Below, piece by piece: positions 1 to 5,351 of a stretch of DNA of 5,351 nucleotides. The translations under genes were made by a program, and so were the position numbers. The stretch is taken from positions 1 through 5,351 of the forward strand of contig JAQGKJ010000169.1 in assembly GCA_028290165.1 (NCBI GenBank), written 5' to 3'. The notes under the pieces are model-generated. The model ran no database searches. It saw nothing but the letters and a program-made list of their open reading frames with translations, and was not told where the DNA came from. The first letter of the stretch is position 1. Every line of letters starts with the position of its first letter. Origin of the DNA: Bradyrhizobium sp. Lineage in GTDB: Bacteria > Pseudomonadota > Alphaproteobacteria > Rhizobiales > Xanthobacteraceae.

Positions 1-402
1 CTCTATCACGGCACCCAGCAGATCAACCAGGGCCAGATGGACCGCTGGTCGATCGTCACCACGCTGAACTATCTCGCCCATGACGAGGAAGTCGAGATCG
101 TGCTGGCGAAAGCGCATCACTACCGCACGCAAGAGGGCCGCGACATCGTCAACAAGATGGTGCGGCTCGCCGACCTCACCCGCAACGCCTTCGCCAACGG
201 CGACCTGTCGACGGTGATGAGCCCGCGCACAGTGATCACCTGGGCCGAGAACGCCGAGATCTTCTCCGACATCGGCTTTGCGTTCCGCGTTACCTTCCTC
301 AACAAGTGCGACGAGCTGGAACGGCCGCTGGTGGCTGAATTCTATCAGCGCTGTTTTAATGCGGAGCTCGCGGAATCCTCGGTGAACGTGGCGATGTCGT
401 AG
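1..402 (+). CDS. cobS: Cobaltochelatase CobS subunit, C-terminal 133 residues (5' end outside window)
   Basis: CobS is the AAA+ ATPase of aerobic cobaltochelatase. With CobT it forms the ATP-driven motor that lets CobN insert Co2+ into hydrogenobyrinic acid a,c-diamide in the cytoplasm. The open frame runs in from base 1, so the gene is cut at its 5' end; the ATG at 37 is internal. The visible part begins with [19 protein letters not shown], a stretch very characteristic of CobS. It lies just after the region where Walker A, Walker B and sensor 1 would be, and these are off the window. The DRW residues (fragment 14-16) sit where MoxR-type AAA+ proteins carry the arginine finger, and SPR (fragment 74-76) matches their sensor 2. 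The segment [25 protein letters not shown] closes the family domain. The frame ends at TAG 400-402. cobT follows on the same strand, as in other alphaproteobacteria. No frameshift or odd residue is seen. Confidence 0.96.
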   Translation, partial: LYHGTQQINQGQMDRWSIVTTLNYLAHDEEVEIVLAKAHHYRTQEGRDIVNKMVRLADLTRNAFANGDLSTVMSPRTVITWAENAEIFSDIGFAFRVTFLNKCDELERPLVAEFYQRCFNAELAESSVNVAMS

Positions 403-404
403 AT

Positions 405-522
405 GTCGTCCCCGCGAACGCGGAGACCCGTGCGCCGGGAAGTTTCAAGAGAGTGATGGGGCTGGAGAGCGGCACAACAATGACCGCCGGTGGTTATGGG
501 TCACTGCTTTCGCAGCGACGAC
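405..522. repeat. Mirrored pair of hairpins (composite palindromic intergenic element) between cobS and cobT
   Basis: The left arm (405-431) and the reverse complement of the right arm (496-522) match at 21 of 27 positions, both reading GTCGTC..GCGAA.GC.G.GACCC.T. Each arm also folds on itself. In the left arm 408-415 pairs with 420-427 around the loop GAAC. In the right arm 500-507 pairs with 512-519 around the loop TTTC. Each stem has 7 of 8 pairs, with a C/A mismatch at the corresponding position. A CCGG at 435-438 and another at 487-490 may extend the similarity, with a small gap. The element starts two bases after the cobS stop and ends 15 bases before the chosen cobT start. From memory, similar GTCGTCCC..GCGAA..GGGACCCAT sequences are scattered through Bradyrhizobium genomes; I could not search to confirm this. 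It may be a REP-like or small non-autonomous element that also shapes the cobS-cobT transcript. Confidence 0.7.
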
Positions 523-525
523 GGC

Positions 526-535
526 GGTGAGGTGG
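526..535 (+). promoter_or_regulatory. Ribosome binding site of cobT
   Basis: The purine-rich GGTGAGGTGG holds GAGG at 529-532, five bases before the ATG at 538. It favours 538 over the in-frame GTG at 490 and ATG at 496, which lie inside the hairpin repeat and would add residues unlike CobT. Confidence 0.6.
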
Positions 536-537
536 TA

Positions 538-2439
538 ATGACGACGTCGAACCAAAAATTCCGCACCGGATCGAAGGAAGCGCCGACCGAACCGTTCAAG
601 CGCGCGGTCACCGCCTGCCTGCGCGCGATCGCGAAGAAGCCGGAGCTTGAGGTGACGTTCGCCGCCGAACGGCCGGGTCTGGCGCCGGGCAAGGCGCGGC
701 TGCCGGAGCCGGCGCGCAAGATGACCCGCAGGGACGCCGCGATCGTGCGCGGCCATGCGGACTCCATCGCCTTAAAGCTCGCCTGCCATGATCCAAAAGT
801 GCACCGCAAGCTGATGCCGGGAAATCCGCAGGCGCGCGGCGTGTTCGAGGCGGTCGAGCAGGCCCGCGTCGAGGCACTCGGGTCGCGGCGGATGGCAGGC
901 GTCGCCAAAAATCTGACCGCGATGCTCGACGATCATTTCCATCGCGGCAAGTTCGACGAGATCACCGAACGCGCCGACGCGCCGTTATCGGACGCGCTGG
1001 CGATGCTGGTGCGCGAACGCCTGACCGGACTGGCGCCACCGGCAGCTGCGCGAAAAATGGTCGACCTGTGGCGGCCGGTGTTGGAAGGCAAGATCGGCGC
1101 CCGGCTCGACCGGCTCGACCGGCTCGCCGAAGATCAGGCGAAATTCGGCGACGCCGTGCATGATCTGTTGAGTGCGCTCGAGTTCGGCGACGAGCGCAAT
1201 GCGGAAGCCGACGACGACGAGAACCAGGACGAGAACCGCGACGGCGAGAACGATCAGTCCGGCGCCGAGGGCTCACCCGACTCCGACGCCGCGCAGGAAA
1301 TGAGTGCCGACCAGGCGCAGGCTTCCACCGACGAGATGTCGGAAAGCGCGATGGAGAGCGCGCAGGCCTCCACCAGCGACACCTTCGATGACGGCGAACT
1401 CGGCGACGACGAGACGCCGGGGGAGGCGACGCGGCCGAATTCGCGCGGCGCCAATGAACCGCGCGGGCCGGAATATCACGCCTTTGCGCCGAAATTCGAT
1501 GAGGTGATCGCGGCCGAAGACCTCTGCGACCATGACGAACTCGAACGGTTGCGCAGCTATCTCGACAAGCAGCTCGCCCATCTGCAGGGCATCGTGGCCC
1601 GCCTCGCCAACCGGCTGCAGCGCCGTTTGATGGCGCAGCAAAACCGCGCCTGGGAATTCGATCTCGAGGAAGGCATCCTGGATCCCGCGCGGCTGTCGCG
1701 CGTGGTGACCGATCCCTATCATCCGCTGTCGTTCATGCACGAGAAGGAAGCGACCTTCCGCGATACCGTGGTGACGCTGCTATTGGACAATTCCGGCTCG
1801 ATGCGGGGGCGCCCGATTACGGTCGCCGCAACGTGCGCGGATATTCTGGCGCGGACGCTCGAGCGCTGCGGCGTCAAGGTGGAGATTTTGGGTTTCACCA
1901 CGCGGGCCTGGAAGGGCGGCCAATCGCGCGAGGCGTGGCTTGCCGCCGGCAAACCGGCCAATCCCGGACGGCTCAACGATCTCCGCCACATCATCTACAA
2001 ATCCGCCGACGCGCCGTGGCGACGCGCGCGCAAGAATTTGGGATTGATGATGCGCGAGGGCCTGCTCAAGGAGAACATCGACGGCGAGGCGCTGGACTGG
2101 GCGCACAAGCGGCTGTTGGGTCGCTCCGAGCAGCGCAAGATCCTGATGATGATTTCCGACGGCGCGCCGGTCGACGACTCCACTTTGTCGGTCAATCCCG
2201 GCAATTATCTGGAGCGCCATCTACGCCACATCATCGAGGAAATCGAGACCCGCTCGCCGGTCGAACTGATCGCGATCGGCATCGGCCACGACGTCACCCG
2301 TTATTATCGCCGCGCGGTCACCATCGTCGACGCCGAAGAACTCGGCGGCGCCATCACCGAAAAGCTTGCCGAATTGTTCAGCGAGACCCACGGTGCTGCG
2401 CCCGCCGCGACAGGTCAGCGGCGCAGACTGCACTCCTGA
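538..2439 (+). CDS. cobT: Cobaltochelatase CobT subunit
   Basis: CobT is the MIDAS-containing partner of CobS in the ATP-dependent cobaltochelatase CobNST, which inserts Co2+ into hydrogenobyrinic acid a,c-diamide in aerobic B12 synthesis. The 633-residue product has the usual CobT length (about 630). An N-terminal CobT domain spans roughly residues 1-215 and includes a short RLDRLDRLA repeat at 189-197. A very acidic Asp/Glu/Ser-rich linker follows at about 218-298, then a second conserved part (about 310-400). The C-terminal von Willebrand A domain starts near residue 412. Its MIDAS is visible as D417-N-S419-G-S421, with the supporting Thr in GFTTRAW (454/455) and the ISDG loop (D541). The start at 538 gives [24 protein letters not shown], a typical CobT N-terminus, and has a fitting ribosome binding site. 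cobS lies upstream, and the next gene starts three bases after the TGA. No missing motif or frameshift is seen. Confidence 0.97.
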   Translation: MTTSNQKFRTGSKEAPTEPFKRAVTACLRAIAKKPELEVTFAAERPGLAPGKARLPEPARKMTRRDAAIVRGHADSIALKLACHDPKVHRKLMPGNPQARGVFEAVEQARVEALGSRRMAGVAKNLTAMLDDHFHRGKFDEITERADAPLSDALAMLVRERLTGLAPPAAARKMVDLWRPVLEGKIGARLDRLDRLAEDQAKFGDAVHDLLSALEFGDERNAEADDDENQDENRDGENDQSGAEGSPDSDAAQEMSADQAQASTDEMSESAMESAQASTSDTFDDGELGDDETPGEATRPNSRGANEPRGPEYHAFAPKFDEVIAAEDLCDHDELERLRSYLDKQLAHLQGIVARLANRLQRRLMAQQNRAWEFDLEEGILDPARLSRVVTDPYHPLSFMHEKEATFRDTVVTLLLDNSGSMRGRPITVAATCADILARTLERCGVKVEILGFTTRAWKGGQSREAWLAAGKPANPGRLNDLRHIIYKSADAPWRRARKNLGLMMREGLLKENIDGEALDWAHKRLLGRSEQRKILMMISDGAPVDDSTLSVNPGNYLERHLRHIIEEIETRSPVELIAIGIGHDVTRYYRRAVTIVDAEELGGAITEKLAELFSETHGAAPAATGQRRRLHS

Positions 2440-2442
2440 AAT

Positions 2443-3513
2443 ATGCGCGCAGCCCCCAGCCGCCGCCGCTTCCTGACATCGACGGCGGCGGGGCTTTCGA
2501 CATTTGCGATCCCCGGCGTCACGCGGGCGCAAGTCGCAACCCAGCCGCCGCCAAGACCGCTGCCGCCGGATGAATTCTCGGTCGCAGCCCCGGTCCCGAT
2601 CGAGGTCAATGCCCGGCCGCTGCCATCCTTCGACACCCGCGATCGTGCCCGTGGGCGGTTCGGAAAACTCGAATATCGCAGCGGGCTGGTCCTGACCTCG
2701 GGCTTTCGCGGCTTTGGCGGGCTGTCGGGATTGCGGCTCGATGCCAAGGGCGAGCGCTTTATTTCCTTCAGCGACAAGGGCAGCTGGTTCACCGGCCGCA
2801 TCGTCTACCGGGGCCGCGAGATGACCGGTCTCGACGACGTCGGGGCCGCGCCGATGCGGGGGCCCAACGGCCGGCCGATCACCGCGCGCGGCTGGTTCGA
2901 TTCCGAATCGATCGCGCTCGACGGCTCCCTTGTCTACATCGGGCTCGAACGCGTCAACCAGGTGCTGCGTTTCGATTTCAGCAAGGGCTTTACGCGCGCG
3001 CGGGGCGAAGTCGTGCCGATGCCGCCGGCGGTGAAGAAGCTGCCGTTCAACAAGGGGCTGGAGGCGCTGGTATTCGTGCCCAAGGGCCAACCGCTCGCGG
3101 GCACGCTGATCGCGATCTCCGAGCGCGGCCTCGACCCGCAGGGCAACCTGATCGCGTTTCTGGTCGGCGGCCCGTCGCCCGGCCAGTTCAGCGTCCGCCG
3201 CGCCAACAATTTCGACGTCAGCGACGCGGTGCTGCTGCCCTCGGGCGATTTGCTGGTGCTGGAGCGCAAATTTTCGTGGCTCGCAGGCGTCGGCATCCGC
3301 GTCCGCCGCATCGCGCTCAAATCGGTGGCGCCGGGCGCCGTGGTCGACGGCCCCTCGATCTTCGAGGCGGATTTTGGCCAGGAGATCGACAACATGGAAG
3401 GCATCGACGCCCATGTCACGCCGGAAGGCGACACCGTGCTGACGATGATTTCCGACGACAATTTCTCGCTGCTCCAGCGCACGCTGCTATTGCAGTTCAC
3501 GCTGGTGGAATGA
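2443..3513 (+). CDS. Tat-exported protein of the phytase-like esterase family
   Basis: The 356-residue product resembles proteins annotated 'esterase-like activity of phytase family' (phytase-like domain). These are predicted beta-propeller-type secreted proteins whose substrate is generally unknown. Residues 6-11 (SRRRFL) form a twin-arginine motif, followed by a hydrophobic segment to about residue 26 and a likely cleavage site after T27-R-A29. A proline-rich linker (35-42) leads into the domain. Family-type segments are GLSGLRLDAKGERFISFSDKGSW (94-115), DSESIALDG (153-161), FNKGLEALVF (202-211) and DNMEGIDAH (316-324), with acidic residues E155, E207 and E319 in similar settings. The ATG lies three bases after the cobT TGA with no clear Shine-Dalgarno sequence, which suggests translational coupling to cobT. 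Export as a folded protein would fit a cofactor- or metal-binding enzyme, but that is inference. No link to B12 synthesis is visible in the protein. The family is fairly sure; the reaction is not. Confidence 0.82.
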   Translation: MRAAPSRRRFLTSTAAGLSTFAIPGVTRAQVATQPPPRPLPPDEFSVAAPVPIEVNARPLPSFDTRDRARGRFGKLEYRSGLVLTSGFRGFGGLSGLRLDAKGERFISFSDKGSWFTGRIVYRGREMTGLDDVGAAPMRGPNGRPITARGWFDSESIALDGSLVYIGLERVNQVLRFDFSKGFTRARGEVVPMPPAVKKLPFNKGLEALVFVPKGQPLAGTLIAISERGLDPQGNLIAFLVGGPSPGQFSVRRANNFDVSDAVLLPSGDLLVLERKFSWLAGVGIRVRRIALKSVAPGAVVDGPSIFEADFGQEIDNMEGIDAHVTPEGDTVLTMISDDNFSLLQRTLLLQFTLVE

Positions 3514-3518
3514 TTTTT
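3474..3518 (+). terminator. Possible stem-loop with a T-run at the end of the phytase-like gene
   Basis: CCAGCG (3474-3479) pairs with CGCTGG (3500-3505). Inside it CTGC (3484-3487) pairs with GCAG (3492-3495) around TATT. The two helices are joined by a symmetric four-by-four internal loop. Five T residues follow the stop codon (3514-3518), but eight bases lie between the stem and the T-run, so it is not a classical intrinsic terminator. Confidence 0.25.
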
Positions 3519-3526
3519 ACCTCCCC

Positions 3527-3545
3527 CTCTCCGCTTCCGGGAGAG
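3527..3545. repeat. Short inverted repeat after the phytase-like gene
   Basis: CTCTCC (3527-3532) and GGAGAG (3540-3545) form a six-base-pair stem with a seven-base loop, GCTTCCG. No T-run follows. The gap from 3514 to 3617 otherwise shows only a further small palindrome and the ribosome binding site of the next gene. The stem may be a worn intergenic repeat or a weak transcript end. Confidence 0.4.
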
Positions 3546-3568
3546 CGGAAGAAGAGCCGGAACGTTTC

Positions 3569-3582
3569 TTGCAACGCTGCAA
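3569..3582. promoter_or_regulatory. Small palindrome upstream of the solute-binding protein gene, possible operator
   Basis: TTGCA (3569-3573) and TGCAA (3578-3582) are perfect inverted arms around ACGC, 36 bases before the start codon. The size and form suit a dimeric repressor site, but I see no clear promoter beside it and no regulator gene nearby. It could be chance. Confidence 0.25.
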
Positions 3583-3607
3583 TCGGCCCACGGCGGTCGA
3601 CGAAACC

Positions 3608-3611
3608 GGAG
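3608..3611 (+). promoter_or_regulatory. Ribosome binding site of the solute-binding protein gene
   Basis: GGAG lies six bases before the ATG at 3618. It decides this start against the much longer open frame reaching back to 3276, which overlaps the preceding gene. It also places a proper signal peptide at the N-terminus. Confidence 0.65.
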
Positions 3612-3617
3612 CAATCG

Positions 3618-4580
3618 ATGCGCAAGTCTATTCCGTTGATATGTGTCCTCGCGGGCCTCGCCGCTTCCGCCATGGCGCAAGCAGAAACCTGGCCGGCGCG
3701 GCTGATCAAGGCGACCATACCGTTCGGTGCCGGCAGCGCCACCGACGTGGTGCCGCGGCTGGTGTTCGATCGCCTCGCAGTTGAACTCGGCCAGCCGATC
3801 GTGATCGAGAATCGCGCCGGCGCCGGCGGCACGCTCGGCACCGCCGTGGTCGCGAAGGCCGATCCTGACGGCTACAGCATCCTGGCCCATTCCTCCGCGC
3901 TGACCATTGCGCCTGCGATTTTCCCGAACCTGACGTTCGACGCCACCAGGGATCTTGCTTCCGTCCTGATGCTTGGCTCCAGCGCCAATGTGATGATCGT
4001 GCCGGTGTCGCGGCCGTGGAAAACCGTGCAGGATTTCATCGCCGACGCCAGGGCAAAGCCGGGATCGATCTCGTTCGGCTCGGTCGGCATCGGCAGCGCG
4101 GTGCATATCAGTGCCGAGAAATTCCGGCTTGCCGCCGGCATCGAGGCTACGCACGTGCCCTATCGCGGCGGCTCGGAGGTCGTTACCGACATCCTCGGCG
4201 GCCGGATCGATTATTATTTCTGTCCGCTCGCGGTCTCGCTGCCGCTGATCCGCGAAGGCCGGGTGCGGGCGCTCCTGGTATCGACGCCGCAGCGCGTCCC
4301 CGACCTGCCTGACGTGCCGACGCCGCTTGAAGCCGGATTGAAGAACGCCGAAAGCGCGATCTGGTTTGGCGTGTTCATGCCGGCGAAGACCCCGCGCGAC
4401 ATTATCGAGAAATTCCATGCCGCGGGTGTGAAGGTGCTGACCGATCCATTGATGCAGGACAATTTGAAAAAGCTCGGCGTCGAGGCGATGCCGATGACGC
4501 CTGCCGAGATGGACAATTTTGTCAGGCGCGAGACGGCGGCCAACATGGAAGTGATCAAGGCGGCCGGGATCAAGCAGTAG
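3618..4580 (+). CDS. Tripartite tricarboxylate transporter (Bug/TctC family) substrate-binding protein
   Basis: This 320-residue periplasmic binding protein belongs to the Bug/TctC family, whose members bind small carboxylates or related molecules and hand them to a TctA/TctB membrane pair. The length is typical. Residues 1-20 form a Sec signal peptide (basic MRK, hydrophobic core, cleavage near AMA or AQA at 20-22). C9 is not in a lipobox, so a soluble protein is expected. Family segments are PFGAGSATDVVPR (35-47, first ligand loop with D43), IENRAGAGGTLGTAVVAKADPDGY (63-86), FGSVGIGSAVHI (153-164) and VPYRGGSEVVTDILGGRID (180-198, second ligand loop). No tctA or tctB gene is in the window, so it is either an orphan, as is very common in this family, or serves a transporter elsewhere. 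The ligand cannot be read from the sequence. The downstream flavin oxidoreductase has its own candidate promoter, so the two need not be co-regulated. Confidence 0.93.
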   Translation: MRKSIPLICVLAGLAASAMAQAETWPARLIKATIPFGAGSATDVVPRLVFDRLAVELGQPIVIENRAGAGGTLGTAVVAKADPDGYSILAHSSALTIAPAIFPNLTFDATRDLASVLMLGSSANVMIVPVSRPWKTVQDFIADARAKPGSISFGSVGIGSAVHISAEKFRLAAGIEATHVPYRGGSEVVTDILGGRIDYYFCPLAVSLPLIREGRVRALLVSTPQRVPDLPDVPTPLEAGLKNAESAIWFGVFMPAKTPRDIIEKFHAAGVKVLTDPLMQDNLKKLGVEAMPMTPAEMDNFVRRETAANMEVIKAAGIKQ

Positions 4581-4593
4581 CGCGCTTTCGTGG

Positions 4594-4615
4594 ATGCCGG
4601 GACAAGCCCGGGCAT
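4594..4615. repeat. Intergenic palindromic repeat after the solute-binding protein gene
   Basis: ATGCC (4594-4598) pairs with GGCAT (4611-4615), and GGG (4599-4601) pairs with CCC (4607-4609), around the loop ACAAG. G4610 is bulged, giving eight pairs. It begins 14 bases after the stop codon. There is no T-run, so an intrinsic terminator is not clear, although the stem could still stabilise the 3' end of the message. From memory, the form 'TGGATGCC(C)GGG.CAAGCCCGGGCATGACGA' recurs in gene gaps of Bradyrhizobium and relatives. I could not check the copy number. Confidence 0.6.
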
Positions 4616-4637
4616 GACGAGCTCTGCGATGAGCGCG

Positions 4638-4670
4638 CTTCCTCTCCTCCATTGCTGCAGGTTGAGGAAG
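4638..4670. repeat. Perfect seven-base inverted repeat upstream of the flavin oxidoreductase
   Basis: CTTCCTC (4638-4644) and GAGGAAG (4664-4670) are exact inverted arms separated by 19 bases, with a central CTGCAG palindrome at 4655-4660. The right arm overlaps the -35 region of the candidate promoter. It may be an operator, a further worn intergenic repeat, or chance. Confidence 0.35.
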
Positions 4671-4689
4671 GGACCCCGCCTCGCTAGAT
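4661..4689 (+). promoter_or_regulatory. Candidate sigma-70-type promoter for the flavin oxidoreductase gene
   Basis: GTTGAG (4661-4666) and CTAGAT (4684-4689) are 17 bases apart. Against the rhizobial housekeeping pattern CTTGAC-17-CTATAT they match 4 of 6 and 5 of 6 positions. Transcription would start near 4696 and leave a leader of roughly 33 bases before the ATG at 4729. This is a reading by eye, without experimental support. Confidence 0.4.
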
Positions 4690-4728
4690 AGAGACAAGAG
4701 TTCCTTCCTCTCACCCGGACACCCCCAC

Positions 4729-5351
4729 ATGAGCGCCCTGTTTTCTCCGATAAAACTGCGCGGCCTTGCGCTTCCCAACCGCATCATGGTGGCGCCGATG
4801 TGCCAGTACTCGGCCCAAGACGGCGAGGCCAATGACTGGCATTTCACGCATATCAATTCGCTGGCGCTGTCGGGGGCGTCGATGTTCTGCATCGAGGCCA
4901 CGCATGTCGAGGCCATCGGCCGTATCACGCCCGGATGCCTCGGGCTGTGGAACGACGCCACGGAAGCCGCGCTGCGGCCCATCATCGCCTCGGTGCGAAA
5001 GCATTCGAAGACCGCGGTTGCGATGCAGCTCGCGCATGCCGGCCGCAAGGGATCGAGCCATGTGCCGTGGGATGGCGGGCAGCAAATTCCGATTGCCCAA
5101 GGCGGCTGGCAGACCGAAGGTCCATCCGCGGTGCCGCACAAGGAGGGCGAGTTGCCGCCGCTGGCGCTCGATACGCCGGGCCTCAAACGCGTACGCGACG
5201 CGTTCGTCGGCGCCGCCAGGCGCGCCGAGCGGCTCGGCCTCGATGCCCTCGAGCTGCACTCGGCCCACGGCTATCTCCTGCACCAGTTCCTGTCGCCGAT
5301 CGCCAACCGGCGTACCGACCAGTATGGCGGAAGCTTGCAAAACCGCATGCG
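4729..5351 (+). CDS. NADH:flavin oxidoreductase / Old Yellow Enzyme, YqjM/XenA type (3' end outside window)
   Basis: This is an FMN-dependent ene-reductase of the Old Yellow Enzyme family, which in the cytoplasm reduces activated C=C bonds of enones, maleimides or nitro compounds using NAD(P)H. The first 207 codons are present and the frame is still open at the edge; a full protein would have about 350-370 residues. The start MSALFSPIKLRGLALPNRI resembles XenA-like proteins. APMCQYSA (22-29) carries the Cys (C25) and Tyr (Y27) that mark the YqjM-like 'thermophilic-like' subclass, where this Cys tunes the flavin. Q100 in MQLAHAGRKGS should contact FMN. ELHSAHGYLLHQFLSP (175-190) gives the substrate-binding pair H177 and H180. 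YGGSLQNRM (199-207) is the usual family block. The ATG lacks a recognisable Shine-Dalgarno sequence nearby (the preceding bases are C-rich), so the start rests on homology. The natural substrate cannot be told. Confidence 0.94.
   Translation, partial: MSALFSPIKLRGLALPNRIMVAPMCQYSAQDGEANDWHFTHINSLALSGASMFCIEATHVEAIGRITPGCLGLWNDATEAALRPIIASVRKHSKTAVAMQLAHAGRKGSSHVPWDGGQQIPIAQGGWQTEGPSAVPHKEGELPPLALDTPGLKRVRDAFVGAARRAERLGLDALELHSAHGYLLHQFLSPIANRRTDQYGGSLQNRM

Noticed and set aside
490..537. Upstream GTG (490) or ATG (496) as the cobT start
   Set aside because: Both lie in the right arm of the hairpin repeat and would add [14 protein letters not shown], which is not CobT-like. ATG 538 has a fitting ribosome binding site and gives the family N-terminus.
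1102..1128. Three tandem nine-base units CGGCTCGAC (the last CGGCTCGCC) as a mobile or variable repeat
   Set aside because: They encode RLDRLDRLA inside a probable helix of CobT and are short and in frame. They are best seen as local protein periodicity.
1195..1435. Compositionally odd acidic tract in cobT as a sign of insertion or transfer
   Set aside because: CobT proteins normally carry an Asp/Glu-rich linker between the N-terminal part and the VWA domain, so this is a family feature.
1833..2573. A 246-codon + strand frame overlapping cobT and the phytase-like gene
   Set aside because: It runs out of frame through the conserved CobT VWA domain and reads as Arg/His-rich low-complexity sequence. 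No frameshift in cobT is needed to explain it.
2221..3414. A 397-codon open frame on the - strand
   Set aside because: It lies antisense to the end of cobT and to the phytase-like gene, with low-complexity Ala/Arg/Asp composition and no motif. It is a coding shadow.
3276..3617. N-terminal extension of the solute-binding protein back to 3276
   Set aside because: It would overlap the phytase-like gene out of frame and place the signal peptide inside the protein. GGAG and ATG at 3608-3620 explain the start.
2934..5186. A 750-codon open frame on the - strand, crossing three + strand genes and two gaps
   Set aside because: Its translation has no recognisable domain, is rich in Arg, His, Ala and Gly, and is antisense to well-supported genes. 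Long antisense frames are expected in high-GC coding DNA.

Overview
The window is a stretch of ordinary chromosome from a high-GC alphaproteobacterium, most probably Bradyrhizobium or a close relative such as Rhodopseudomonas. This rests on the recognisable wording of CobS and CobT, strong G/C preference at third codon positions, and palindromic repeats in the gene gaps of a kind I associate with this group. All genes that I can support lie on the + strand.

Left part (1-2439): the 3' end of cobS, then a 135-base gap filled by a mirrored pair of hairpins, then a complete cobT. CobS (AAA+ ATPase) and CobT (von Willebrand A / MIDAS protein) form the chaperone-like motor that works with CobN to insert cobalt into hydrogenobyrinic acid a,c-diamide in aerobic cobalamin synthesis. 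cobN is not in the window.

Middle (2443-3513): a Tat-exported protein of the 'esterase-like activity of phytase' family starts three bases after the cobT stop, so it is probably co-transcribed and translationally coupled with cobT. Nothing in its sequence ties it to B12 chemistry. A second exported protein follows after about 100 bases (3618-4580): a tripartite-tricarboxylate-transporter (Bug/TctC) solute-binding protein with a Sec signal peptide and no membrane partners in view.

Right part (4581-5351): a 148-base gap holds a palindromic repeat, a second inverted repeat and a plausible sigma-70-type promoter. The promoter leads into the first 207 codons of an Old Yellow Enzyme-family flavin oxidoreductase of the YqjM/XenA type, which is cut by the window edge.

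I found no CRISPR array, tRNA, rRNA, insertion sequence, phage gene or toxin-antitoxin pair, and no convincing previously undescribed system. The points most worth a second look are the mirrored hairpin element between cobS and cobT, the tight coupling of a Tat-exported esterase-like gene to cobT, and the inverted repeat that overlaps the candidate promoter of the flavin oxidoreductase.
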